From positions 1 to 64,000 of the forward strand of contig CAYTPI010000021.1 of NCBI GenBank assembly GCA_964439625.1: a stretch of DNA of 64,000 bases, given 5' to 3'. Below the pieces are notes generated by a model. It was not told the DNA's origin, ran no database searches, and was given only the letters and a program-made list of their open reading frames with translations. Made by a program: the position numbers and the translations under genes. The DNA is from CAYTPI01 sp964439625 (GTDB lineage Bacteria > Chloroflexota > Anaerolineae > Aggregatilineales > UBA3940). Shown piece after piece: positions 44,773-53,710 of this stretch. How positions within the stretch are numbered: the first letter of the stretch is position 1; every line of letters begins with the position of its first letter.

Positions 44773-46242
44773 TTGACAGAAACCACACTTGAACCGACAA
44801 TTTATATATTAACTAGCGACACAGTGGAGCCTTACTTGGCACTACCATCATCTTCAGCATATTTTTTAAGGCGTCATTGGTTCCAGCGGGCGGTTGCGGC
44901 AATCTTGTTGGGTTGTATGGTTCTGCTGCTGCCACCGCAGGCAAACGCGCAGTCGGGCGACAACAGGCAGAATCCTATTGTTTATGTCGTCAACTGGGGT
45001 GATTCGCTTAATTCTATTGCGCTTGAATATGGCACCACAACAGAAACAATCGTCGCTGCAAATCGTCTTGAAGATGCTGATTTAATTGCCGTGGGCCAAC
45101 GTCTGATGATCCCTGCGGCAGCACCTGCCACTCTTACGGCAGCACCACCTGACGTTAGCGGCACACACACCGTTACCGCCGGTGAAAATCTGTACCGAGT
45201 TAGTTTGTTGTATGGCGTCACAACAACCCAATTGATGGCTGTCAATAGTTTGCTTAGCACGGATCAGATTTACGCGGGGCAAGAACTCGCCATCCCTAAC
45301 GCGAGTAACTTACTAGCGGATGCCCCTGCCACCCCAACAACGGAGCCGACGCCAGAACCCACATCTCAAAACCAAGCGGTGACTCACATTGTGCAGCCTG
45401 GGGAACTACTTGGGAACATCGCCAGCCGCTATGATGTGTCAACCACAGCACTGGTGCAGGCTAATAATGTTACTAACCCATCTCTATTATATGTCGGTCA
45501 AGTTCTAACGATCCCCGGCCCAGAAGAAAGTCTACAGCCACAGGCAGTGGTCACAGAGCCAGATAGCAGTGGGTCAACAATATATGTTGTGCAACGCGGA
45601 GACACCCTCTTCCGCATCGCTTTGAACAACGCTGTAACGGTCGATGCCTTGATGCAGGCCAATCATCTCACTGATGCGTCAAACTTGCTGGTTGGTCAGG
45701 TACTACAAATATCAACCGCCGATGTGATCGACGTGGCAGCAGTACAGCCCGCAGCAGTAGCAGAAGAACTGCAAGGGAGTAACCCGGAAGCTGAAGTAGC
45801 GGTCACAGAAACAACCGCAGAAACAGCCGTCACATTGACACCGGAGCTTCTCCTACCGACACCAGAAGCACCACCACCAACCACTATGCTAGACAAAGAA
45901 ATTCTGATCGACCTGTCACAGCAGGCTTTGTATGCTTATAAAAACGGCAACCTACTGCGCTCGTTTGTCATTTCAAGTGGGCTACCCGCCACGCCAACCG
46001 TGCTGGGCACCTACGACACTTACCTACGCTATGACTCGCAGCGGATGTATGGTCCCGGTTACGATTTACCCGGTGTGCCCTGGGTTCAGTATTTCTACTT
46101 GGGTTATGCCATTCACGGCACATACTGGCACAATAACTTTGGTCAACCAATGAGCCATGGTTGCATCAACATGCGTCCAGGTGAAGCTAAGTGGCTGTAC
46201 GACTGGGCCCCAATGGGTATCACGGTGACGGTGCAACAGTAA
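44773..46242 (+). CDS. LysM-repeat L,D-transpeptidase (YkuD)
   Basis: 489 residues starting at TTG. A membrane/signal segment (about 37-60) ends in an ANAQS cleavage-type site. Four LysM repeats follow (about 67-112, 128-173, 200-246 and 265-312), each with a YVV/HTV..GD or GE start and a VGQ.L.IP end. After a Thr/Pro linker comes a YkuD domain (about 370-489) with HGTYW and the catalytic SHGCINM. Such enzymes cross-link or modify peptidoglycan through a Cys acyl-enzyme. The presence of LysM and YkuD implies a peptidoglycan-containing wall. The terminator is at 46264. Confidence 0.9.
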   Translation: MTETTLEPTIYILTSDTVEPYLALPSSSAYFLRRHWFQRAVAAILLGCMVLLLPPQANAQSGDNRQNPIVYVVNWGDSLNSIALEYGTTTETIVAANRLEDADLIAVGQRLMIPAAAPATLTAAPPDVSGTHTVTAGENLYRVSLLYGVTTTQLMAVNSLLSTDQIYAGQELAIPNASNLLADAPATPTTEPTPEPTSQNQAVTHIVQPGELLGNIASRYDVSTTALVQANNVTNPSLLYVGQVLTIPGPEESLQPQAVVTEPDSSGSTIYVVQRGDTLFRIALNNAVTVDALMQANHLTDASNLLVGQVLQISTADVIDVAAVQPAAVAEELQGSNPEAEVAVTETTAETAVTLTPELLLPTPEAPPPTTMLDKEILIDLSQQALYAYKNGNLLRSFVISSGLPATPTVLGTYDTYLRYDSQRMYGPGYDLPGVPWVQYFYLGYAIHGTYWHNNFGQPMSHGCINMRPGEAKWLYDWAPMGITVTVQQ

Positions 46243-46263
46243 TTATCTGCACAAAGAAAAACG

Positions 46264-46290
46264 AAAAGGTCTGCGAACGTGGACCTTTTT
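46264..46290 (+). terminator. Rho-independent terminator
   Basis: AAAAGGTC (46264-46271) pairs with GACCTTTT (46282-46289) and a T run follows. It lies 21 bases after the L,D-transpeptidase stop. Confidence 0.8.
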
Positions 46291-46383
46291 GATTCTCACG
46301 CTAGCGGTACATTAATCGATATAAGCGCTAAAGTTCTGTAGACTCGGCACAAAACTACCCACTTAGCACAGAAAGGAAACGAT

Positions 46384-46791
46384 ATGTCTGCACCACTTGA
46401 GACACCAGATAATTCCGTACTTGGTACCATAGCCACTGAAACAGATAAAACAGCCCTCGTCAAAGGTTTGAACGACGCTGGATACTTTACGGAAACCCAT
46501 GTTGAGGTATTTCATGGTGAAGAAGCATTGAAAGCGTTAGACCCAGATGGCACAGAGCACGGCGGCTTATTGCGGATCTGGCGGATAATACAAAAGGTTG
46601 TTTCAGAAGGTGATCATCAGGTGCTTGAGTCCATCGAGGATACTCTCAAACATGGGCGGTACGTCGTATCTGTGAAGATAGACGGCACAGAAAAGCAGAA
46701 GAACGCAGTCAAGCAGCTTATGCTTGACCATAATGGCACAAAAATATTCTTCAGTGATAGCGGTGTGGTTGAATTGTTGAGCGGCTGGTAG
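46384..46791 (+). CDS. Hypothetical small soluble protein
   Basis: 135 residues with AGAAAGGA before the ATG, so it is well translated in all likelihood. The pattern ALVKGLNDAGYFTETHVEVFHGEEAL, then RYVVSVKIDG and a final strand, suggests a ferredoxin-like alpha/beta fold. This fold is seen in small stress-type proteins of the general stress 17M kind. I cannot name the family. It has its own upstream gap after a terminator, and the MBL gene follows 100 bases later. Confidence 0.75.
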   Translation: MSAPLETPDNSVLGTIATETDKTALVKGLNDAGYFTETHVEVFHGEEALKALDPDGTEHGGLLRIWRIIQKVVSEGDHQVLESIEDTLKHGRYVVSVKIDGTEKQKNAVKQLMLDHNGTKIFFSDSGVVELLSGW

Positions 46792-46891
46792 GTAGCGTCT
46801 ACCTTCTACCTCGAAACCGTTGCAGTGTTTGCCTTTCACTATTGAGTTGCGTACTCTATAGTGAAACTCCTCTCCCAGTTTAAGGACAGCA

Positions 46892-47749
46892 ATGCTACAA
46901 ATTGGCGAGCTCGAAATCCATTTGCTCAACGAATCCCGCATTCTACAGGATGCCGGGGGTGTTTTTGGTTTGGTGCCACGCCCACTGTGGGCGCATCATT
47001 ATGCACCCGATGATTTGCACCGGGTGCATGTTGATCACATTTGCCTTTTGATCCGTACCAATGGTCAAAACATTGTTGTAGATACTGGCAATGGTCACAA
47101 GCTGACTCAAAAACGCATTGACCAATTAGCATTAACTCGACCGGCGGGCACCTTGATCGATAGTTTGTGGAAACAGGGCGTCGCACCGGAGGATGTCAAT
47201 CTTGTCATCAACACGCATCTTCATGGTGATCATTGTGGTGGCAACACATACTTAGACGGGGAAGATATTCTGCCGACCTTTCCCAATGCACGTTACATCA
47301 CTCAGCGGCGTGAATATGCTGATGCCGCTTTCCCTAATGAACGCACCCGTGGCACCTATTTTTCTCAAAACTTTGCGCCTCTCTACGAGAGTGGGCAGCT
47401 CGATCTCATTGATGGCGAACTGGAAGTCGTTGCGGGCATCCGCTGTGTGGTAACACCAGGCCACACACCAGCCCACATGAGCATTGTATTTCAGTCTCAG
47501 GGTGAATACGGCGTCTTCATCGCTGATATGGCAATGTTTGCAATCCATTTTGCCAAACTTGCATGGATGCCCGCTTTTGACGTTGAACCACTGGTAACAT
47601 TGGAAACGAAACGATACTGGCAGCAGTGGGCATTACTTAGGGAGGCTGTTCTTATCTTCCAACATGATCCACAAATTAGAGTCGGCATGCTCGGCTATGA
47701 TGAGCGCGGTCGGCTGGAAGTCCAACCGATCTTAGAAGCACAATACTAA
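46892..47749 (+). CDS. MBL-fold metallo-hydrolase
   Basis: 285 residues of the metallo-beta-lactamase fold. Metal ligands: HLHGDH (HxHxDH, near residue 109), the His in TPGHTPAH (near 190), Asp in FIADMAMF (near 211) and His in FQHDPQ (near 257). The QHD near the end and the general layout are like lactonases/AHL-lactonase-type enzymes, but that assignment is only by resemblance. It probably works in the cytosol as a dinuclear zinc hydrolase. SurE follows 20 bases downstream. Confidence 0.87.
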   Translation: MLQIGELEIHLLNESRILQDAGGVFGLVPRPLWAHHYAPDDLHRVHVDHICLLIRTNGQNIVVDTGNGHKLTQKRIDQLALTRPAGTLIDSLWKQGVAPEDVNLVINTHLHGDHCGGNTYLDGEDILPTFPNARYITQRREYADAAFPNERTRGTYFSQNFAPLYESGQLDLIDGELEVVAGIRCVVTPGHTPAHMSIVFQSQGEYGVFIADMAMFAIHFAKLAWMPAFDVEPLVTLETKRYWQQWALLREAVLIFQHDPQIRVGMLGYDERGRLEVQPILEAQY

Positions 47750-47769
47750 CTGATGGAAAGCCTCCCATT

Positions 47770-48561
47770 ATGCATATCCTAGTCACGAACGATGACGGCA
47801 TACATGCCCCCGGCATCTTTGAACTGCAATCCGAACTGCGCACTATTCCCGGTGTGAAGGTCACTGTCATGGCCCCTGCAATGAACCAGAGCCTTGCGGG
47901 GCACCGCAAAACGATGTCGAAACCCTTACGCATTGATGATGTGATGCTGCCAGATGGGACGCATGCGTTTGCCTGTGATGGCTCCCCTGCGGATGCAATC
48001 GCCCTAGCGGTGATGGGTTACATTGATGACAAGGTTGATCTAGTAGTTAGTGGGATCAACCAAGGGGCCAATATGGGGCAGGATATCACTTATAGCGGCA
48101 CAGTCACTGCGGCGATGGAAGCGGCTATCTTCGGGATTCCAGCTTTTGCCGTCTCCCTCGATTCATACGATCAACAGCGCTTCTCGCATGGGGCCCGTTT
48201 TGCGGCCCAACTCGCACCAGTAGTCTACGAGCACGGTTTACCCGAGTTCTCATTGTTGAATGTCAATATTCCACTGGATGAGCCACGGGGCGTCAAGATT
48301 ACTCGGCAGGGTCGTCGTCATTACTATGATGAGTTAATTACTCGGTTAGACCCGGCTGGTCGGCCTTACTATTGGATCGGCAATAAGAAGCCACCCGGTG
48401 GGGATACCGAGATGGTTGGTACCGATGTATGGGCAGTCGCCAACGGGTATATCTCGATTACGCCAATCAAACTGGATATGACTCATGGTACCATGCTGCC
48501 TGACCTCAACGCTTGGCAGATTCCAACACTGCTCCCTGATGAGGCCGAACAGCCCTCATAA
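47770..48561 (+). CDS. surE: 5'/3'-nucleotidase SurE
   Basis: 263 residues. The N-terminal TNDDGIHAPG metal site, NQSLAGH near residue 40, VSGINQGANMG near 95 and YSGTVTAAMEA near 110 are all SurE signatures. The enzyme removes phosphate from nucleoside 5'- and 3'-monophosphates and short polyphosphates. It is downstream of the MBL hydrolase and overlaps the convergent aldo/keto reductase gene by six bases. Confidence 0.95.
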   Translation: MHILVTNDDGIHAPGIFELQSELRTIPGVKVTVMAPAMNQSLAGHRKTMSKPLRIDDVMLPDGTHAFACDGSPADAIALAVMGYIDDKVDLVVSGINQGANMGQDITYSGTVTAAMEAAIFGIPAFAVSLDSYDQQRFSHGARFAAQLAPVVYEHGLPEFSLLNVNIPLDEPRGVKITRQGRRHYYDELITRLDPAGRPYYWIGNKKPPGGDTEMVGTDVWAVANGYISITPIKLDMTHGTMLPDLNAWQIPTLLPDEAEQPS

Positions 48562-49344
48562 ACCAAACGCGTCCAGTTGGGCCATGTGTTCATCAGAGAG
48601 CATGAAGTCAAATATGTTTAGATTTTCTGCCTGACGTTCCGGGCTGGCTGATTTCGGTATCTCGATAAAGCCATGCTGAATTCCCCAGCGCAACATGACT
48701 TGTGCAGCCGTTTTTTCATACGCCGCTGCAATCTCCAATAAACGTGGGTCATCCAATTTGCGGGTTGCTGTCAATGGTGTGTAGGCCGTCAAAGCGATGC
48801 CATGCTGCTGGCAAAACTGCACCGTTTCTAGTTGTTGTTGATAATTATACGGGTGCAGTTTAATTTGGTTGACAGCTGGCACCACACTACCAGATTTTAG
48901 CACATCTTCTATTTGCTTTGGGGTGTAGTTGCTAACACCAATTGCACGGGTTTTTCCATCAGCCAGCAGTTCCTCCATCGCTTGCCATGTTTCCTGCCGT
49001 TTCCCATCTTCCTGAGGCCAATGGATCAGATACAGATCAACGTAGTCCAGCTTTAAGCGCTTCAGGGATGCGCGGCAGGCTTTCAGAGTTTTACGATGCC
49101 CATGAGCATCATTCCACACTTTTGACGTTACAAAAATTTCATCTCGTGTTAAGCCGCTATCACGAACAGCACGCCCGACTGGTTTCTCATTCTCGTAAAT
49201 TGATGCGGTGTCAATATGCTGGTAGCCAATCTCAAGGGCGTTCATCATCGCGTTGTATCCCTTTTTGTTGCGCAGTTGCCACGTACCTAGCCCTAACTGA
49301 GGCATTTCCACACCATTGTTAAGTGAAATCACTTGCTGGTTCAT
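48556..49344 (-). CDS. Aldo/keto reductase
   Basis: 262 residues of the AKR5-like group (2,5-diketo-D-gluconate reductase type). The tetrad is present: Asp in DTASIYENE with Tyr following, Lys in FVTSKVWN and His in YLIHWPQ. NADPH binding is suggested by IPKSASPER near the C-terminus. It reduces aldehydes or ketoses in the cytosol, and the substrate is not defined. An SD-like AAGGA precedes the ATG. The upstream gap carries repeat copy 2 and a long hairpin. Confidence 0.9.
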   Translation of the reverse strand: MNQQVISLNNGVEMPQLGLGTWQLRNKKGYNAMMNALEIGYQHIDTASIYENEKPVGRAVRDSGLTRDEIFVTSKVWNDAHGHRKTLKACRASLKRLKLDYVDLYLIHWPQEDGKRQETWQAMEELLADGKTRAIGVSNYTPKQIEDVLKSGSVVPAVNQIKLHPYNYQQQLETVQFCQQHGIALTAYTPLTATRKLDDPRLLEIAAAYEKTAAQVMLRWGIQHGFIEIPKSASPERQAENLNIFDFMLSDEHMAQLDAFGL

Positions 49345-49370
49345 TTTAAGGAAACTCCTTTATATTAAGA

Positions 49371-49419
49371 GCCTATTCATAAATTCGCTACGCTTATTTT
49401 GGAATAAGCTTGATTAGAT
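49371..49419. repeat. Dispersed ~49-bp repeat, copy 2
   Basis: Aligned without gaps to 326-374 with 41 of 49 identical positions by eye. It starts 27 bases upstream of the aldo/keto reductase start codon on the other strand. It is directly followed by a long perfect hairpin. Confidence 0.5.
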
Positions 49420-49456
49420 ATCTCTCATAAATTGCTGCTGTAATTTATGAGAGATA
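49419..49456. repeat. Perfect 15-bp inverted repeat hairpin
   Basis: TATCTCTCATAAATT (49419-49433) is followed by an eight-base loop and its exact reverse complement (49442-49456). The stem is AT-rich, and it abuts both the dispersed repeat and the VKOR terminator. It may be the palindromic core of a small mobile element or a mRNA structure. Confidence 0.7.
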
Positions 49457-49464
49457 AATAAAAA

Positions 49465-49490
49465 AGGCCGCTGCTCAATGCAGACGGCCT
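49465..49490 (-). terminator. Rho-independent terminator after VKOR gene
   Basis: AGGCCGCTGC (49465-49474) pairs with GCAG-A-CGGCCT (49480-49490) with one bulge. On the minus strand it is followed by TTTTTTATTT. It ends the operon that runs from the ATP-grasp gene through VKOR. Confidence 0.82.
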
Positions 49491-49512
49491 GTCTGTATCT
49501 TTTTGGAGTGTA

Positions 49513-50028
49513 TTACGCGAGATTATACGCTTCTTGGGCACGCAAGTAATCGCGCAGGCGCACACTCGCAACAATGAATAAAAGCGTATACATCGCTTCA
49601 TGTGTTAAGCACCACGGGCACAGCGCTTGCAGTAGCACAAACTGCACAAAGACCAACCACATAGAATGGAGGAAACCGAACGTCATGACGCCGAAGAAAA
49701 TCAGGGTGCCATTTTGCTGCAAGAACGGAATGCGGTTTTCTAACAGTAAGAACAGCAAAATGCCGAGACTCATTGTGAAGCCAATCCACGCGATGGGTAT
49801 CCCGAACATCTCAGAGTAAGTGCTATTCTGTACTACATTACAGTTCACTAAGCCATCGCCCGCTGCGCCACAAGCCATGTTGACGTTAGTAAGTTTTACA
49901 TAACTTAGGTAACCAGAGACCATCAGGTCAACTGCGACAAAAACAAACGCTAGTACACGGAGCGACAGCCTAGGTTGAAAGTAGTCGAATGTTGTTGATA
50001 ACTGCTTCGATGATTGCTTGGTTGCCAT
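49513..50028 (-). CDS. Vitamin K epoxide reductase-family (VKOR) membrane protein
   Basis: 171 residues from the ATG at 50028, preceded by GGAGACC; an earlier in-frame start at 50058 is less likely. Four or so transmembrane helices. The loop cysteine pair is in ACGAAG and NCN, and the quinone-side active site is CPWC (near residue 132). VKOR homologues reoxidise Dsb-type thioredoxins with quinone to drive disulphide formation outside the membrane. This fits the many exported Cys-containing proteins here, such as the GH array with its GGC..GCDD loops. It is downstream of the transglutaminase gene and may share its transcript. Confidence 0.9.
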   Translation of the reverse strand: MATKQSSKQLSTTFDYFQPRLSLRVLAFVFVAVDLMVSGYLSYVKLTNVNMACGAAGDGLVNCNVVQNSTYSEMFGIPIAWIGFTMSLGILLFLLLENRIPFLQQNGTLIFFGVMTFGFLHSMWLVFVQFVLLQALCPWCLTHEAMYTLLFIVASVRLRDYLRAQEAYNLA

Positions 50029-50093
50029 TACCGGTCTCCATATCCAAACGTTAGGCACCAGTTTACCATATGCTGCGGGAGTCCCTCAAGCGA

Positions 50094-51041
50094 TCATTGC
50101 TGCTGCTGTTGCTGCTGGCTGATGTAACGACCTGCAAGCGTTGCAACTGTCGGTACCACGAGGTCTTCATCTTGTGGCGGGTTATCTGTTACGGTCACAG
50201 AAACATCGACCTCTAGCTGACTGGTTGCATCCCCAGTATAGACGCCATGTGTCGGCGGGACGTCAGTGTAGTCACGCCCAATTCCGATCCGAATATGCTG
50301 CTCAAGGCATTCCAAGTTATTAGTTGGGTCAAAGCCGCGCCATCCTAATGAGGGCAAGTAGACCTCCACCCATGCATGGCTGGCATCAGGAACAGAGCGG
50401 ACGTAATCGGGGGCATCTTTCTGATGGTATAAGTAACCGCTCACATAGCGTGCAGGAATGTTTAGCCAGCGGCAGAGGGCAAGCATGACATGAGCATAAT
50501 CTTGGCAAACGCCTCGCCGACCAATTAAAACGTCATCCACTGGTGAGTCAACGCTGGTCGCATTAGGTGAATAGGCAAACAAATTATAAATTGTATTGTT
50601 CAACTCACGGACTTGGGTCAGCGGATCAGTTACTTTGCGTAAACCAATCTCTGCACGCAGCTCTTTAAGCAGAGCTGGCGATGAGGTTAGTTTACTAGGC
50701 TGAAGGTAGTCGAAGAATTCCGGATCATGCTCAAGGCCCGCTAGCGTCTCCCATGCTGACCCAGGCAAAGTGTCGGGCAGCGCGGTCATCGGGTGCAGTT
50801 CAACAACGGACTCAGCAATGAGCTCAAGCTGCCGGTGTTTAATTGGCATGTTAAAGAAGTGTACGATGTTACCCAAGTGATCACGATGTACAGATATTTT
50901 GGCAGGTGGCTCTAGATCGAGCTTGAAACTCAAGCATCGCTGAGAGCCTTCTGTACGTGGCTGTTTGCGTACTTCCATCACGCTTTCGGTAATGAAATCA
51001 GTATAGCGATAGTTAGTCTTATGTTTAATCTCATAGTACAT
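50094..51041 (-). CDS. Transglutaminase-like cysteine peptidase-fold protein
   Basis: 315 residues. The N-terminal beta domain (about 1-95) is the type that precedes bacterial transglutaminase cores. The core (about 150-265) has the Cys in RRGVCQDYAH (near residue 178), His in DASHAWVEVY and Asp in FDPTN, a full triad. The C-terminus ends in a run of seven Gln from CAG/CAA codons. It is encoded with alpha-E and circularly permuted ATP-grasp genes, a widely conserved trio predicted to handle a peptide or peptide-tagged product. The substrate has not been established as far as I know. Confidence 0.92.
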   Translation of the reverse strand: MYYEIKHKTNYRYTDFITESVMEVRKQPRTEGSQRCLSFKLDLEPPAKISVHRDHLGNIVHFFNMPIKHRQLELIAESVVELHPMTALPDTLPGSAWETLAGLEHDPEFFDYLQPSKLTSSPALLKELRAEIGLRKVTDPLTQVRELNNTIYNLFAYSPNATSVDSPVDDVLIGRRGVCQDYAHVMLALCRWLNIPARYVSGYLYHQKDAPDYVRSVPDASHAWVEVYLPSLGWRGFDPTNNLECLEQHIRIGIGRDYTDVPPTHGVYTGDATSQLEVDVSVTVTDNPPQDEDLVVPTVATLAGRYISQQQQQQQ

Positions 51042-51073
51042 AAAGTAATTGTATACTCTCGTTGAGTTTTAGA

Positions 51074-52042
51074 TCACATCAATGCTGATGCGATTGGGTA
51101 ATTAATATATATTTCATAGATCGCGTTATGAATTTGCCCGCATTGATTGTTAATGCCAATCAGATAATTACTGAAGCCAACGTCCATTGCTTCATCAAAC
51201 TGATCAAAGCTCAACGATGAATACAACTTTCCAGCAAGGCGGTCTGCCTTACTGTGTGCCCGCCGGCCTGTTTTTTCACCGATTAGGTCAAGCGCATGTT
51301 TGATCTTCAATGAACAGAAGCAAGCAGTGTGCGGAAACTCCGCGTCAAACAAAAGGAACGTGGCAATATCCTCTGACTCAAGGTCAGCACTGCACACTTT
51401 CGTGTACGCCTCGAATGCTGTAAAGTTTTTCAGTAAACTTAGGCGCTCAAAGTAGGTATGAGCTGTGTTACTCTTCTGCTGGACAGCATCAAGAAAAACA
51501 TCAACGTTAATATTTAACAGGGAGGTCAGAGACATACAGCGCTCGATGTAACGGCCTAGTTGAATAAATTGCCAGCCTTCTCCTCGAACGAGGGTATCAT
51601 CTGTGATTCCTTGAAAGAGTTGCGCCCCCTCTTTGATCGATAAGAAAAAGGCATGGGGTTGTGCATTCCAGATCGTATCAGTGTCACGTTCTTTAACGTC
51701 TAAGTAAAGACGATTCAACTGCATCCACATCTCTGTACTGATTAACTCCCGCACCTGACGAGCGTTCTCACGCGCAGATGATATACAGGAAACAATCGAC
51801 GCCGGGTTATTGACATCAAACGTCAACGCGTGGGTCAAGCCAAAGTTATCCTCAAGGCCACAGGCTGGCGTGGTCATATTGAGGCTTCGCAGTAGCCTAC
51901 CCCAGCGCTGCCCAGAGCGAATGCCAGGTGCGTCCTCGAGCGTCAGGTTCAATTGGACATCCAACAGGCGAGCGGTGTGTTCTGCCCGTTCGAGGTAGCG
52001 GCTCATCCAGTAAAGACTATCTGCCACACGAGAAAGCATCAT
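51074..52042 (-). CDS. Alpha-E domain protein (DUF403)
   Basis: 322 residues, nearly all helical. The N-terminal signature MLSRVADSLYWMSRYLERAEHTARLLD is diagnostic of the alpha-E family. No catalytic residues are known for the family. Comparative genomics links it to the ATP-grasp and transglutaminase partners found here on either side. It starts four bases after the ATP-grasp stop, so the two are translationally linked. Confidence 0.93.
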   Translation of the reverse strand: MMLSRVADSLYWMSRYLERAEHTARLLDVQLNLTLEDAPGIRSGQRWGRLLRSLNMTTPACGLEDNFGLTHALTFDVNNPASIVSCISSARENARQVRELISTEMWMQLNRLYLDVKERDTDTIWNAQPHAFFLSIKEGAQLFQGITDDTLVRGEGWQFIQLGRYIERCMSLTSLLNINVDVFLDAVQQKSNTAHTYFERLSLLKNFTAFEAYTKVCSADLESEDIATFLLFDAEFPHTACFCSLKIKHALDLIGEKTGRRAHSKADRLAGKLYSSLSFDQFDEAMDVGFSNYLIGINNQCGQIHNAIYEIYINYPIASALM

Positions 52043-52046
52043 CGGG

Positions 52047-53507
52047 TTACTCCTTTAGCACCCATGTATCTTTACTACCACCCCCTTGAGACGAATTTAC
52101 AACCAGCGACCCGGCCTTAAGGGCCACACGCGTCAAGCCACCAGGAATAATTGTCACAGTTTCGCCGAAGAGAATATACGGACGCAAATCTACATGCCTC
52201 GGCGTAACACGGTCACCGATAAAACAAGGTGCTTGCGATATGTTTAGGGTTGGTTGGGCGATATAGTTTCTCGGGTTAGCTTTTATTACCTTTGCAAAAT
52301 CATCGCGCTGCTTCTGCGTACTATGCGGCCCGATCAGCATCCCATAGCCACCCGACTCGCCTACTGACTTCACCACCATTTTGTCGAGGTTCTCAAGTGT
52401 GTGTTGGCGGTGCGTATCGTCTTCCATCAAGAAGGTTTCTACATTTGCTAGGATAGCGTCTTCGCCCATGTAATAGCGGATTATCTTTGGAATATAAGCA
52501 TAGACTGCTTTGTCGTCCGCAACCCCCGTGCCGATGGCATTCGCGAGTGCCACATTCCCGTTGCGGTAGGCATTGAACAGACCCGCTACACCAAGCTTTG
52601 AGTCGGAGAGAAAAGCAAGCGGGTCGATGTAGTCATCATCAATCCGTCGGTAGATTACATCCACACGCTGTAAGCCTGCTGTTGTGCGCATATACACGAC
52701 GTTATCATGCACAACAAGGTCGCGCCCTTCCACTAGCTGAATACCCATTAGACGAGCAAGGAAAGCATGTTCATAATAAGCTGAATTGTAAACACCGGGT
52801 GTTAATAGCACGACATTTGGCTCTATGCCGGGGGTCGGTGTCAGAAATTCCATGGTTCTTAGTAATGCTTGCCCATACTGTTCGACCGGCCTGACCCCAT
52901 AATTGGCAAACAATCTAGGGAATACCTGCTTCATAATCTGGCGGTTAGCCAGCATATACGAGACTCCACTTGGCACTCTCAGGTTATCTTCTAACACCGC
53001 GAATTGCCCATCTGGCAACCTGATAAGGTCACTGCCGCAAACAGATACGTAACGCCTGGCCTGAATATCGACTTGTCTCATCTGTCGCCGGTAGTGCTTA
53101 CTGCTGAATAGAAGGTCTGTCGGGATGATGCCATCTTTCAAAATCTGAGCATTGTGGTAGATATCATCTAGAAAAAGATTTAGTGCAATAATCCGCTGCT
53201 TTAGACCAGCCTCAATCTGAGTCCATTCACGTGCATTGAGAATACGCGGCACAAGATCATATGGGAAAATACGTTCTGTTCCTTGTGACTCACCATAGAC
53301 TGTAAAAGTGATCCCCTGATGCAGAAAACTGAGGTCAGCCGTCTGCTGGCGAAACTGAAGTTCATCTGGGGTGAGACGCAATAGGGTTTGAAACAATGTC
53401 TCGTAGTGTGAATGCGGAGTAAAATCGAGATCAAACATCTCATCGAATGAATCATTCAAATGGTATGTTTGGAAGGGTGGCTCAAGTTGTCTAGTTGTAA
53501 CCGGCAT
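52047..53507 (-). CDS. Circularly permuted type 2 ATP-grasp protein
   Basis: 486 residues. The N-terminal part has LSFLHQGITFTVYG and RIFPYDLVPRIL; the middle has LFLDDIYHNAQILKDG; further on come VLEDNLRVPSGVSYML, VKSVGESGGYGMLIGP (nucleotide-binding loop) and HVDLRPYILFG. These mark the DUF404/DUF407 circularly permuted ATP-grasp family. Such enzymes are predicted to form amide bonds, attaching an amino acid or peptide. It is the first gene of the trio, with a roughly 200-base upstream region (53508-53710) in which no clear promoter was picked. Confidence 0.93.
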   Translation of the reverse strand: MPVTTRQLEPPFQTYHLNDSFDEMFDLDFTPHSHYETLFQTLLRLTPDELQFRQQTADLSFLHQGITFTVYGESQGTERIFPYDLVPRILNAREWTQIEAGLKQRIIALNLFLDDIYHNAQILKDGIIPTDLLFSSKHYRRQMRQVDIQARRYVSVCGSDLIRLPDGQFAVLEDNLRVPSGVSYMLANRQIMKQVFPRLFANYGVRPVEQYGQALLRTMEFLTPTPGIEPNVVLLTPGVYNSAYYEHAFLARLMGIQLVEGRDLVVHDNVVYMRTTAGLQRVDVIYRRIDDDYIDPLAFLSDSKLGVAGLFNAYRNGNVALANAIGTGVADDKAVYAYIPKIIRYYMGEDAILANVETFLMEDDTHRQHTLENLDKMVVKSVGESGGYGMLIGPHSTQKQRDDFAKVIKANPRNYIAQPTLNISQAPCFIGDRVTPRHVDLRPYILFGETVTIIPGGLTRVALKAGSLVVNSSQGGGSKDTWVLKE

Positions 53508-53710
53508 CGTGGGCGGCTCCCCCGTGTTTACTATGTGAACGACAGCGTCCTCAATCTACCTATATTGAGGTTACGTGCAATTGAAATATGGGCTATAAGT
53601 GGCACTCCTCTGGGGGGAGAATCTTGTCGAAGGAAGCCCTTAACGCCTATAGGTTAATCTTCTATTAACATGATTGCAAAACTTAGATGTTGTCGAACAA
53701 GCGCCCAGGG

